64,000 nt of DNA from Vigna angularis (Eukaryota; Streptophyta; Magnoliopsida; Fabales; Fabaceae): NCBI RefSeq assembly GCF_016808095.1, contig NC_068971.1, positions 28,665,631 through 28,729,630 on the forward strand. Direction: 5' to 3'. A program made the position numbers and the translations under genes. The notes under the pieces were generated by a model that ran no database searches, was not told the DNA's origin, and saw only the letters and a program-made list of their open reading frames with translations. Position 1 is the first letter of the stretch. Each line of letters begins with the position of its first letter. Shown piece after piece: positions 12,300 through 23,720 of the stretch.

Positions 12300-13060
12300 C
12301 GGTCCGTGGAAGAGCGCGGAGGCTATCGTGCGGACGTTGGGGACAGTATTCAGGATAACGAGCGTTCGTTGGGGAGAGGACGAACGTCCGTTGGGGGAAT
12401 ATAGCGGACGGACGTTTAGAAATGTGAGCTGAATGACGAGCGTTCGTCGAGAGTTATAACGAACGGACGTTGAGAACGAAGGCTGAATGACGAACGCTCG
12501 TTGAAGAGATGACGAACGCTCGTTGAAAAATTGGGGCTGAGTGACGAGCGTTCATTGGGAAGATGACGAACGGACGTTGAGAAATGGAAGTTTAATGACG
12601 AACGTTCGTTATTGAAATGACGAACGAATGTTCAAAAATGGAAGTTTAATGACGAACGTTCGTTATTGAAATGACGAACGAACGTTCAAAAATGGAAGTT
12701 TAATGACGAACATTCGTTATTGAAATGACGAACGAACGTTCAAAAATGGAAGCTTAAGGACGAACGTTCGTTATTGAAATGACGAACGGACGTTCAAAAA
12801 TGGAAGCTTAAGGACAAACGTTCGTTATTGAAATGGCGAACGGACGTTCAAAAATGGAAGCTTAATGACGAACGTTCGTTGGGGATAAGGCTGAGCGAAC
12901 GGTCGAAAAGGCTTAAGGTTAACGAGCGCTCGTTCATTTGGATAACGAGCGCTCTTTAGGGAAAAGGCTGAGCGAACGGTCGAAAAAGGCTTAAGGTTAA
13001 CGAGCGCTCGTTCGTTTGGATAACGAGCGCTCGTTCGTTGGATAATGAACGCTCGTTGGT
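12300..13060 (+). repeat. CGAACG/CGTTCG palindrome-rich tandem array (54-bp unit in the centre)
   Basis: The central part (about 12597-12870) consists of 54-bp units, each with one GACGAACGTTCGTT and one GACGAACGAACGTTC block linked by ATTGAAAT and AAAAATGGAAGTTTAAT. The flanks (12300-12590 and 12900-13060) hold degraded or longer units with GAGCGCTCGTT variants. The array is extremely rich in CpG for this AT-rich window, and most blocks are perfect or near-perfect inverted repeats. It is not coding. Confidence 0.85.
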
Positions 13061-14495
13061 TCACTTCTGGGTTTGGCCCATAGGGGTAGTTTCTAACCTA
13101 GAATTCCCCTAGGGGTTCAGGAGGTTCATCCTCATTCCCCACTCCTCAGCTCATGCCTCCTCTAGAGACCCAAGGTCTCCTGCTCGGCACCACAAGCTCA
13201 CCGTCGCCTCTACCATAGCCGGCCACCGTCGCCTCAACCAGAACGCGCCTTGGCCTCACCGGCGGCAACTCGTGCCACCAGAATCACCACCAGCCACGAC
13301 GCCACCGTCTCCATTTTTCTCTCTTCGAAAACAACAATCCCCGTTTTGGCTCAGTGAAGGCAAAGTATGGGCTTGTGTTTGGGTGCTGGAAATGGGTCAT
13401 TGTTCTAGGCTGTGGCCTTGTATAATGCAGGTTGGTGTTATGCGTGAGTTGGAATGGAGGTTCCAATGGGTGAATGAGGCGGTGGCCGTGAGGTGTTAGT
13501 AGTGACCGTGGGCGAATACGGATGATGGTTGATGAGTGGATGAGGGAATGAGGTTTCGTTGAGTAAATGGAGGAATACAAAGTTTGCGAGACCGTGATGA
13601 TGGGTGGGAGATGCAGTAGGGAATGAAGATGATCACGGGTATTGGAAATCAAGTGTTGGAGGTGAAGATTGATGATGTTTGGTAATAATGAGCATATACA
13701 AATATCCAGTGCATTCAACAACATTCATATACAAATTTAACAACATGGAGTGTTAGATATTACTTACCTCTCGATTGCTATTGCCAACCTTGCGTCTCCA
13801 ATGGTTTTTTTTTTCCTCTCCTTTTGCTGGCGTCTGTTTTTTTTTTCAGGTGAAAAAATGGTGAATCTGGATGATGATGATCCCAGATGAAGGTCCCCCG
13901 AATCCCCTCCTCCTTTTTCTCTCTCTGATCCAACAAAATCCTGCCCAAAAATCTTTGGAATTATCCTATTCTAACCACCTGGTCTCCCCCCTTTCTCCTT
14001 CCAAAAAATCTTAGAAAATATTCCCTTAACCACCTGGTTTCCCTCCTTCAGACACGTCCCACATATCCCCTTTTCCACGTTTTTTATTTCCTTTTTTTTA
14101 TTTTATTTTTAAATTTTATTTTTTTAACTTTATTTTTCAATTTTTCAATTATTTTGATTAATTAACTTTATTAAAACAAAATGAATATAAGAAATAAAAT
14201 AAAAATTGAATTAAAAGCAAATATCTAAATACATTAACATAGAATAAAACAAAAGGTAAAATAAAATAAAAGGAAAATAATAAATAAATAAATAAAAAAA
14301 CCAATAAAAACACATTTTTTACAACCCGGACAAAATTGAGTGTTGACAATAACGTCTAGGTGTTTTGACTTAGTTGTTTTCCGTTTCCTAAAATCCTAAA
14401 TGTTTTTCTAAGGTTTTTCTATGTTGGTGATTTTGAACCCGACTCTTATGTTTCTTCCTATGGTATTTTCAAATTATTATTTCGTTTAATGTAAT

Positions 14496-15290
14496 TTGGT
14501 TAAACTTCAAAACATGAGAGCGTTTAGATGTATAAATGATTTTGTCTTAACACAAGAGATGGTGAATAATGCTCTTAGACAACATGCTTCATTTGAACAA
14601 ATGGATGATAGGCGTTTAGAAGATTTTCTAAATGAATCCAATCAGAGATTTTACAATTTGTTGGTAAAGGCAAATGAACCTGTATTTGAAAGGGCAAGAA
14701 AGTAAAAAATGCCAATATGTATTAGACTTTTTGGCTTACAATATGTATTTGAACCTGTATTTTTTCGAAAATCTTTTTAGATGTAACACCACCAAATACT
14801 TCTTTGCCAAACAATTATTATAAAGCCAATAGATTAGTTTCAAAGTTGGGATTGAAGGCTAAGAAGATTAATTTTTGTCTGAATGGTTGTATGCTTTTTC
14901 ATGACAATGATAGTGGCAAAAATGATACGTCATTGCTTCAATGTAAATTTTATGGGCTACCTCGATATCACACATTGAAGTCAATATTCTACTCACCTAT
15001 AATTCTAGGATTACAAAGAACATTTGCTTATATAAAAAAATAATGACATATGATCAAAACACTTTGATCAAAAGCCCGAAAACACTTTGATCAAAAGCAT
15101 CCATCCTTCGTCAGTGATCCCCGTAACATTCAAGTTGGTCTATGTTTGGATGGATTTATTTCGTACATTACGACATTGTCATCACCATACTGTTGTTGGC
15201 ATGTGATTGTTATTCCAAACAATCTTCTACTTAAGATATGTGCTAATAAGGGGACCATAGTCTCTACTATATTGGTTTTTGATGATGAAT
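14496..15290 (+). pseudogene. CACTA (En/Spm) TNP2-like transposase remnant
   Basis: Three adjoining plus-strand pieces match the N-terminal part of plant CACTA TNP2 transposases. The first is NESNQRFYNLLVKANEPVFE (about 14631-14690). The second is PNNYYKANRLVSKLGLKAKK... with CMLFHDND and CKFYGLPRYH (14804-14970), the transposase-associated zinc region. The third is HPSFVSDPRNIQVGLCLDGF followed by WHVIVIPNNL (about 15100-15230), the start of the catalytic block. Stops and frameshifts separate the pieces, and nothing follows past about 15290, where the copia LTR appears. It is broken and cannot encode a transposase. Confidence 0.8.
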
Positions 15291-15365
15291 AGTTTTAAAT
15301 GATTAGAAATGGTTTAATCTTTCTTGCACAACAAAATGGCATAACAAGTGTTTAAATCATTAACA

Positions 15366-15687
15366 TGTTAAGTGTTAGAAGTATTAATCCTTTCTTGATT
15401 AGTGAAATAGGCCTAAACAGATTGAAAATCTAGGTTTCTGTTAATAATAATCGATTACATAAGTGATATAATCTGTTAGACTAAGCTAGAGAACACTTAG
15501 AAGGCAAAACAAGGGCAAAGTACTATGTTATAATCGATTAAAACATAAAGAAGGGCATAATATGTTATATAAATAACATAATCTTTTAAGAAAGGTAAAT
15601 GGATGACTAACAAGGCTAAATGGCAACATAATTAATTATATAAGTTCCATAATCGATTAAAACAGAAACAAAGGACTATTTTTAACA
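15366..15687 (+). repeat. Probable 5' LTR of the copia element
   Basis: The right end is set by ...TTTTAACA immediately before the primer-binding site. The left end is provisional: TGTTAAGTG at 15366 is the best TG start, but a start as far upstream as about 15270 is possible. The LTR carries several AATCGATTA-type palindromes. No matching 3' LTR was found. Confidence 0.5.
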
Positions 15688-15689
15688 AT

Positions 15690-15701
15690 TGGCATCAGAG
15701 C
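15690..15701 (+). other. Primer-binding site (initiator tRNA-Met)
   Basis: TGGCATCAGAGC differs by one base from the usual copia site TGGTATCAGAGC, which pairs with the 3' end of initiator tRNA-Met. It sits three bases after the LTR end and 38 bases before the gag ATG at 15739. Confidence 0.8.
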
Positions 15702-15738
15702 GTGGGTTATCGAAATTTAATCGATTACACAGATCCAA

Positions 15739-17690
15739 ATGGCCAATATATCTCAAACCTTTTGTGAAGGGGCAAGACCACTCAATGGTCCCTATGAACC
15801 AACCAAGATAGAAAATGGGAAGACCAAACTCAAAGACTTCTCTAAGTTAGGAAGGTTGAAACAAGAAGAGGAAGAGAAAAGACACACAGTTGCCTTGAAG
15901 TCCGTTGCCAAAATTGATATAAAATCTGACTCAAAGAAAGATGATTATGGAGATGATCAATTTGCACAAAACTCTGACAATGAAGAGCTAAATCTAATGG
16001 CAAAAAGTTTATCTAAATTCTTGAGATATAAAAGTAAAGCTATCAATAATTTTGCAAGAAACAAAAAGTCCTCCCGGAAGCAAGATAAATATGATGCTCC
16101 CACCTATTAAGAATGTGGAAAAGTAGGACACATCAAGCCAAAATGTCCCATACTCAAATTAAAGCGAAAACTGGAAGAGGAAAATGATGACAATAGTGAA
16201 TCCAACGAGTATCCTAAAGAAGAAGTTGATTTCGGCTTGATGGCCAAACCTGCATCATCTAAAAGTAGTAAAGATAAAAGTGGAAAGGAGTCCATGTGGT
16301 ATCTTGATAGCGGCTGCTCAAGAAACATGACAGGAGATGCTACAAAATTTAGCAGTTTGTTTCACAAAAAAAGTGGACATGTTACCTATGGAAATAACAA
16401 CGTGGGTAAAATCACTAGTATTAGTAAAATACAAACTCCCTCCTCATATACTATTGAAAATGTTTTACTTGTATATGGTCTTAAACACAACTTGGTAAGT
16501 ATTAACCAACTCTGTGGTAAGGGCTTAAAGGTCACTTTTGAATCAAATCATTGTTTGATTTGTCATGCATCATCACATGAACTTGTTCTAGTAGGTAGGA
16601 GACATAACAACATATACATGGTTGACTTCAAATATACTTCTTTCAAATATGTTATATGTTTATTGTCAAAAGAGGATGAACCTTGGTTATGGCACAAGAG
16701 ACTTGCACACATACATATGCATCATCTAAAAAAGCTTGTATATAAAGGTCTTGTAACAGGATTACCAAATATAAAGTTTGAATTTGATAGACTATGTGAT
16801 GTCTGCCAAAAGGGAAAACAAGTGAAAACTTCCTTCAAATCCAAATGGGTCATATCCACCACTAGACCACTAGAGTTGATACACATGGATTTATTTGGTT
16901 CATCTAGAATAAAAAGTCTAGGAGGAAATTACTATGGATTTGTTCTTGTAGATGACTACTCTAGGTTCACTTGGACCTTCTTCCTTGCATCCAAGAGTGA
17001 TAGATTCAAAGTTTTTAAGAAATTTTCCTCCATAATTTAGAATGAGAAAGAACATAAAATAAAAGCTATTAGGAGCGATCATAGAGGGAGTTTCAAAATG
17101 AGAGTTTTGAGAATTTTTGTGAAGAATAAAATATTTCACACAATTTCTCTACACCTAGAACACCAAATAGAATGGTGTTGTTGAAGAAAAAATAGGGCAC
17201 TAGAGGAACTAGCTAGAACCATGCTTAATGAAAGATCTTTGCCTAAATACTTTTGGGTTGATGGTGTTAGCACAACATGCTATGTGTTAAATAGAACTAT
17301 CATAAGACTTATGCTAAATCTCACTCCTTATTCATTATTCAAAGGAAGAAAACCTAACATCACTCATTTAAGGGTCTTTGGTTGCAAATGTTTTGTATTA
17401 AACAATGGTAAAAGCAATCTAGGCCAGTTTCACTCTAAAGTAGATGAAGGAATTTTTCTAGGCTACTCATTAACAAGCAAAGCCTATAAAATCTATAATA
17501 AACGCACTTTAACTGTGGAATAATCCATTCATGTTGCTTTTGATGATAATTTTGATAGTTTTACTAACACAATGCAACCAAGAGAAAGTCTAAATGTAGG
17601 TGAACTTGATACAGGTGTGGAATAAGACATAGAAGACACTCAAGAATCATAAACTCCTACTAAAACTGAAACAAAAACCAATGTATACCC
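15739..17690 (+). pseudogene. Ty1/copia gag-protease-integrase, broken
   Basis: The gag start (MANISQTFCEGARPLNGPYE) runs directly into the gag C-terminal region near codon 35, so most of the capsid is deleted. The knuckle (CGKVGHIKPKC, near 16118) has a stop in place and has lost its first cysteine. The protease region is marked by WYLDSGCSRNMTGD (about 16296). The integrase keeps its HHCC region (WHKRLAHIHMHHL...CDVCQKGK, 16690-16820) and the first Asp in LIHMDLFG with DDYSRFTW. The frame then stops at 17038. The second Asp follows in RSDHRGSF, and the Glu region is frameshifted near 17175. A last open piece, 17221-17523, is the integrase C-terminus (FWVDGVSTTCYVLNR ... GCKCFVLNNGK). No RT follows. 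Truncated at about 17690. Confidence 0.9.
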
Positions 17691-17890
17691 TTATAAGGAT
17701 TGGACAAGTCCAAAGGACTTGTCAAAAAGCAACATCATAAGAGATATCACCAAGGGAGTAAACATCTTGTGGATGGCCATAGCTTATATAGTGAAAGAAC
17801 ACAAAATGATGATGCTAGATCCTTTCTTCAAGCCCGTCCACATACAAACTTCTGGTTCTCAATTTGTCAAAATACTTGTTTTAGGAAGAG

Positions 17891-17892
<2 letters not shown>

Positions 17893-17949
<57 letters not shown>
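17893..17949. repeat. (AT)n microsatellite
   Basis: An uninterrupted AT dinucleotide run of about 28 copies marks the 3' breakpoint region of the copia remnant. Confidence 0.97.
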
Positions 17950-17952
<3 letters not shown>

Positions 17953-20076
17953 ATATAAATTATAAGGTAAATTGTATAATATCTGAATAAAGTAATTGAT
18001 CATTGATGGACATGTAGCCGCTATTGTATATTTTCCCCCTAATTTTAAGTATTGCCACTGCATTTTCTATATAGAATGACAACGCGAAGTGGGTCAAACA
18101 ACTAACTTAATCACAATAAAAAGTGCAATTTGTGTTGATTATATTAGCTGGTTGGAATGTTTACGTTTGTCTTGTCAACTTATTGCTCTCGGACAGTGAA
18201 GGAGTGGATGGACTAATTTGCATAAACTATAAAATAATTATTAATATTTTAATTTCTAAATTAGACAAAAAAATATATTTTATTTTATTCTGTTAATTAT
18301 TTACTTCATGCTTGAATTTTTAAGTTACTTTTTTTTGTTTGCATTTAGTATTGATTAATTGCTAATGGTTTTTGGAAGCTTAAAGTAAGTTATTTATATT
18401 TTCTTATTCATGAAAGATTTAACTTTGACATATTTATTTGATGTGGATCTTATGTTTACTTAGTTTATTTCAATTTTATTATCAACATTGTAGGCGTTTC
18501 ATGTGCAAAAAATACGTGAAACATTAAAATAAAGTTATTGTTAGAACATTTGTATAATTTTTTGAATATATTTTTACGTGGGTGGTCCGTACGACCAAAG
18601 TACAACCATTTTGTAAGACAACTAATAAAGATAGTTTGTAATCTTATGTAGGGCGGGTTGGCGGGTTAGCCCAACTCTCTTTTTGCAGGCTAATTCGGGT
18701 GATGTATGTCATTTTATTCTTTATTTCTTTATCTAAGAGTATTTTTTAGCTAATTATTATCTTTGTAAATAATGCATTAGAAATGTTTTAATCAAAACAT
18801 AAAATAATTCTATTTTACTAAATTTGTTGTATTTTGCATAATTTTAGCATCAAAGCATACATTCATCCATCCACATAATTTCTAAATGTGCAGGCTAGTT
18901 TCACTCGACTAGGAAGCCCAAGCTAAAGAAGACCAAATCTTTCAACAAAACCATGAGACCAAATTTTTCTTGTGTAGCCCATTGGATATATGGATGGCTT
19001 GCAAATTAAGCAATCAACTTATGAAGATTATGAAGAAATTAAATTAGTTACTATAAGTCAATTTAGCTAAATTAAAAGTCAACAAAATTTCAAGAATCAA
19101 ATGTAAGATATTATATGATACATTCAAATTAGGAAAAAGTTGAATTGCTCCAATAAATTTGATTTTATTAATTAATTCCAAGTACTGTTTTTGTAACAAA
19201 ATTATTTGTCAGACCCGAATAAATAGAAACTTGGAAATAAAGCACATTGTACATATGAGACAAAAAAACTCACTTCTTTTTTCTTTATTTTCTTCAATAT
19301 AATTTTGAGTTGTATTGTTTGTTTGACTCAAATAACAAGAGTCTCTGCAAATTTTTTATTAGTTCGCTTATTAATATATTTCACATTTTTTTTCTTCTAG
19401 TTTTATATTGTCCAAGTTATTTTATTCATCATACTCTGGTTCTAATTTATTTTAGCTACTTGTTTAACCATTTTCTTGAAACATAGTATTTGATTTTATT
19501 TTTGTTTTTTACCTTTTATTTCACAATTGCATCCATAATTTTATTTTATTATATTCAATCAAAACTTCCCATATTCACTCATACATCACTTTTACACCTA
19601 TGTCATTCACCACCACCTTTGATACATGATCATCATTCTAGAATTGACATCTCATTTATTTATTTTTGTTTTATTTATTTAATATTATACTACTATTTAG
19701 TTAACATTTTTAACATTAGTTTAGCATGCATTCAATTTTTCTTATCATTTTTCAATAGTTTTCAACTTAATTTAAGTTTATATTTATTTTTTTCACTTTT
19801 TTATTTTTAGGCATTCATTGAAATACTTCTAGGAATCTTCATCTATTTAAGGTTATTGGTTTCAATTTAATTGAACATTTTAGAGCTTAACATTTCATTG
19901 ACTTTTGTGGTTCCATTCAATTTCTCATAATCATTATAAAATGATGCATTTTCATTTTAACTTGTTTAAAGCATTCAGGTTTTCTTTATTTTAATAAATT
20001 CTAGTTATTAAAATTTTCATTATTTTGTTTCAATTTATTTATCAGTCTTTGTCTTCATCTTTAGGAGAGCTTGTGA
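17950..20076. other. AT-rich intergenic sequence
   Basis: No gene recognised. A GC-richer word near 18653-18700 (GGGCGGGTTGGCGGGTTAGC) and a related one at 18890-18925 may belong to an old repeat. T-rich frames at 19490-19810 look like low-complexity artefacts. Nothing more can be supported. Confidence 0.45.
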
Positions 20077-20990
20077 TGATGGAAAGTCCCCCAACCATGG
20101 TCAAGATGTTTTAAAAGAGTGGAAGTCATCCATGAAGATGATATCAAATCTATCTTGTGGACCACCGTTGGAGTCATAATTGGGCATGGATTCAAGAGTA
20201 GTATAGGATATCTAGGCCATTGTATTCGACCATGTAGTGTAGGTTTGTTTAAAGCTTGTATTAAGGCTTAAGTAGAATAGGATTTTCCGTAAGTTAGACA
20301 TTGAAACCAAGGGAAAAGTGTGTGTCATGTGTCATGCTTCCATTGGAAAGGATTTGCTTTTAGTAGTGGCCATATGACACTCTAGTAATGGAGAGAATTG
20401 TGTTTTTTGAGTGATCACATGTTCTCCCATCACTGGAGAGGATTTGTGGACACTTGTCCACTCCTTAGAAGACCTCACTTTTTGCCAATGAGAGAAAAGG
20501 TGGGAGATCATGCTTTTAGGGTTAGAAGGAGATACCCTTGGCCTATAAATAGAGGTGTCTCCACCCTTGTATTTATCTTTAATGTTGACTAATTTTATGC
20601 TGCCCATTTTTGGCTATACTACTCATCTTAGATCAAGATTAGAGTAACCCATGAAGCCCTACTAGTCACCTTCCTCCTTGAGTTGGTTTAACCTCTCTTT
20701 GAGCCACCAAACACTACACCACCACCACAATATCTCCTAGAGACCATGAGCTTTTACACCATCCATACCTTCTCTCATCATCCTTGGAGCATTTATCACC
20801 ACTTTTCTGCATCATCCATCCAAGGAAACACCCCTCCATGCATATCTCCTTGTTTTGGCCTAGCCTAGCTAAGGAGGTTGCTATCATTTGGACCATTTAC
20901 CACCACTTTTCCACACCATCCATCCAATGAAACACCCCTCCATGCATATCTCCTTGTTTTGGCCCAACCTAGCTAAGGAGGTTGCTATCA
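20077..20990 (+). repeat. 5' LTR of the non-autonomous gypsy element
   Basis: Starts TGATGGAAAGTCCCCC and ends GAGGTTGCTATCA. It matches the 3' LTR at 24282-25048 throughout, including TAGGCCATTGTATTCG(A)CC, the TATA-like CCTATAAATAGAGG (20540-20553) and the CACCACCAC segment. It is longer than its partner, partly because its last 104 bp are tandemly duplicated: CTAAGGAGGTTGCTATCA occurs at 20869-20886 and again at 20973-20990. Confidence 0.88.
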
Positions 20991-20992
20991 TT

Positions 20993-21005
20993 TGGTATTA
21001 GAGCC
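20993..21005 (+). other. Primer-binding site of the gypsy element
   Basis: TGGTATTAGAGCC begins two bases after the LTR end and is close to the initiator tRNA-Met complement (TGGTATCAGAGC). It confirms the plus orientation of the element. Confidence 0.8.
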
Positions 21006-22649
21006 TTGGTTCTTCAAGAGCTAAGTTTCCTTGGTTTTCCTATCTATCTTTATTGTTTCCATGTGTTGTTCTTACTTGTCATGATCTTGTTACCGTTTTT
21101 GGTTTTTTTATGGTTCTACTTTACTCTACTCTTGGAACCATTCATGTTTTCCATTAGGTGTTCTTGTGTTTTTTTTATGTTTTATGTGCCTTTTCTATTT
21201 TTGAATCATTCCTCATTGTTTTTGGGTTATATATGTTATTTGGTGTCATTTTAACTTTTGAATCCATCCATGTGGTCTAGAAGTCATGTTTAGTCTTTTA
21301 CTGTTCTTTATTTTCAAGTTAAACCTTGAAAAAATAACCAAAAATATATGTTTGTGTGTTTTTCAAAAATGCACCTTTTGGTAACCTTTGAGTTCTTTTT
21401 CTTTGCATATTTGAATTCATATTTGTTGTAAGTTCATCAAAAAATACATAGAGTTAGGTTTCATACATGTCGTATATGAGTTTCTTGCCAAAATTTTGAT
21501 TCTTGTATGATTTCTCTACCATTTTGTGTGTGTGACCTTATACACCTTTAAAGACATCTTTAAAATCTGATTTGGGGTGTTTGTTTGTGTGATTTATGTT
21601 CTGGAAAGTTACAATAAAAACAAGATAAAAAATAGAAAAAACAAAAAAGTAACAAAAAAAGTACAAAAAGAAAAAACCAAATACATTTCACACTACTACC
21701 ACCACTTTTTGGTGTGCATTTGTATGATGATTTGGTGGCTGTTTTGCACCTGAAATTCACCTCCCAAACCTCTGTTCCAGCAGCTGGTCCATGGAATTTG
21801 AAGCTACAAAGTTGGTTGAGTGCCACATGTGCTCAAAAATTGGCCAAAGGACAAAAAGCCCATTTTCTACCTTAGTAATTTTGGAGTTTTTGTGATCTTT
21901 TTTAGAGATTTTCCTTAGGAATTTCTTTTGTGTGCTGAACCTTTATTCTTAACCATTTATTTGCTTGTTTGTCTCCTTGTTAATCTTGGTTATGTCACCT
22001 AAAAATGCCATATTGATCTTTTCTTGTTTTTCTCCTTGGCCTTTTTTGGTTTCTGGTGCGTTAATCTCTTTTGGTGTAGGTTTTTGGCCTTGTGGTGAAC
22101 CCACATCATTAGAGGTAGTCTCTTAGGTGAAGAAGGCCTTGTGGAAAGCTTGGAGTCTTGGTTGAAAACAAGAAGACAAGAGAGTATATACTTGATGATA
22201 AAGAGAGATTTCATTGGTAAAATTGTCTTTGCTTTCTCTTTGGTTTGTAATATTTGGCATCTTAGGGGATTGTCCTAACAAGAACATTTGATACTTACTA
22301 TTTAAGAGTTATTTGTAGTTGGTGGATAAGAGGGGACCAAAGTTCCTTCTAATTCATCATTAGGCCGCATAGTGTAGATTTAATTCCCTTTGAGAAGTTT
22401 GGTACAAGATAACTTAAGGTAAGCTTTGGTTAGGAAAGACTTAAATTCTAAGCAATCCATAGTGATTCACCTTTCTTTCCTAGAAGTGAACTTAATCTTC
22501 TCTTGTATCCTTAAGTCTTTTAAGGAATTTTATTTGAAATACTAAGTTTGTTTGCATAAGCCATTTTTGAAAATCTTTAAAATGTCTAGGATTATTTGTG
22601 ATATATTTTTTTTCAAAATTCTTTTGAAACAAATGAATTTTATAGTAGC
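21006..22649 (+). other. Long untranslated leader of the gypsy element
   Basis: About 1.6 kb of T-rich sequence lies between the primer-binding site and gag. No sustained frame runs through it. A second, diverged copy of this leader lies on the minus strand at 31860-33150. Shared words include GTCCTAACAAGAACATT and CAAAGTTCCTTCTAA, so the segment is part of the element and not unique sequence. Confidence 0.75.
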
Positions 22650-23640
22650 TTGCATTTAAGTCATTGTAAGGATGACCTACATTATAAAGTTAAGAGTGAC
22701 CTTCCATTCTTTGGTGAAAATACTAGTGCAATATCATACCTAGCATGGGAGAAAAGAATAGAAGAGCTTTATCCATTCCTAGTTAGGCATGGTAAATATC
22801 ATATACTTAGTTTATACATCTCTAGGCTTGAAAGACATGCAAGTGAATGGTGGAATCAAAGACAATCTAAGGCTGAGAAAGGTAGAAAATCTCTAATTAA
22901 AGATTGGTGTGACTTGAGAGCATGCATAAGAAGAAAATTTGTCCCTTCTTCCTTTATGCTAAACCAAGAGCAAATATGTGAGTGAGAGAACTCATTAAAA
23001 GAGGAAATTTTTTTCTAAAAAGTGTAGAAGGGTTCTCTAAAAGAGAAGATGAGTTTGAAGAAAAAGTGAGAAATCTCTTGAGTGACAAGAGAAAAAGAGA
23101 CATTCAAAGAAGAAGAGATGAACAAATGAGAGAGATAGAAAAGAAAGAAAGAGTTGAAAGAAAACATTATCTTGCTACCTTAGAAGAAGAGCTTAGAATT
23201 CTTAATGGAAAACAAGAAAAACTCCAAAAAGATTTAAGGAAGATTAAGAGATGAAGAGAGGAAGACAAAAGAAGGAAGAAAGAACAAAGAGAGAATGATG
23301 AGCATGAGAAAAGAAAGAAAGAACAAAGAGAGAAAGAGGAACAAATAAGAAGAGAGAAAAAGGAGGAGGATTTAAGAAGAGAGTATGAAGAGAAAAAGAT
23401 AAAAGAAAGGAATGAGAAAGAAAAGAGAGAAAAAGAAGAGATTGAGATAAGAGAAGAAGAAGAAGAGTTACTAAAGCCCTCTACCACTCCCACAATAAAG
23501 GTTGAGACTAAGATGATGACAGGATTTTTCCAATCCTTGAACTTTTCTCAAGACATCCAACCATCTTTCATAACTTTAACTTTTAGTTTTGAAACATTTT
23601 CAACTACCTTTTTCACCTCCAACTATTTTTAACTCCTCAA
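22650..23640 (+). pseudogene. Ty3/gypsy gag with a highly charged coiled-coil extension
   Basis: The plus frame from about 22660 reads a retrotransposon gag domain: KSDLPFFGENTSAISYLAWEKRIEELY, then LERHASEWWNQ, then DWCDLRACIRRKFVP. This is the usual 'YL-x-WE ... A-x-x-WW ... W-x-x-L/M-x-x-x-F-x-P' order. After a stop at 22983 the sequence continues as a very Lys/Glu/Arg-rich predicted coiled coil (22990-23480), interrupted by one TGA at 23252 and rich in REKKE-type repeats. No protease, RT or integrase is present before the 3' LTR, so the element is non-autonomous or internally deleted. The zinc knuckle is not visible in this copy but survives in a related fragment at 53765-53815 (minus). 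The degree of decay is modest. Confidence 0.8.
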
Positions 23641-23720
23641 ATTTTTCTAAATCAAACTTTAAGTTGATGTTAACTTCTAGGATACAATTAACTTAAATTA
23701 AACACAAACAATTTTGTGGA

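Larger units (their letters stand above)
11053..14348 (+). mobile_element. LTR-like non-coding element (solo LTR), TSD ATAAC, with internal tandem arrays
   Basis: The element starts TGTCGCAACCGG and ends GAGTGTTGACA, and is bounded by a perfect 5-bp duplication ATAAC (11048-11052 and 14349-14353). It is 3296 bp long. In order it contains a conserved head with GGTTACGTGTAGGGAAGG and TAGCACCCTACAACGCC (11209-11253), two diverged segments each carrying CTCCTACGTAT (near 11390 and 11510), a roughly 100-bp tandem array, an AT-rich stretch, a CGAACG-rich array (12300-13060), a GC-rich block (13080-13330), and a T-rich tail. Two other members of the family are at 38520-40757 (minus) and 44364-46620 (plus). 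No gag or pol was seen, so a solo LTR of a large gypsy element of the Tat/Ogre kind is likely. The family name is inference. Confidence 0.72.

Noticed and set aside
13272..13724. Overlapping frames on both strands of about 75 and 146 codons
   Set aside because: They lie in the GC-rich block of the LTR-like element 11053-14348, have no recognisable domain, and the frames are not kept in the two related copies.
15448..15725. Regularly repeated AATCGATTA words considered as a CRISPR-like or satellite array
   Set aside because: Spacing is irregular, the words are short palindromes within a copia LTR, and the genome is eukaryotic.
22982..23493. Serine/phenylalanine-rich minus-strand frame opposite the gypsy coiled-coil region
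   Set aside because: It is the complement of the Lys/Glu-rich coding strand of the retroelement.
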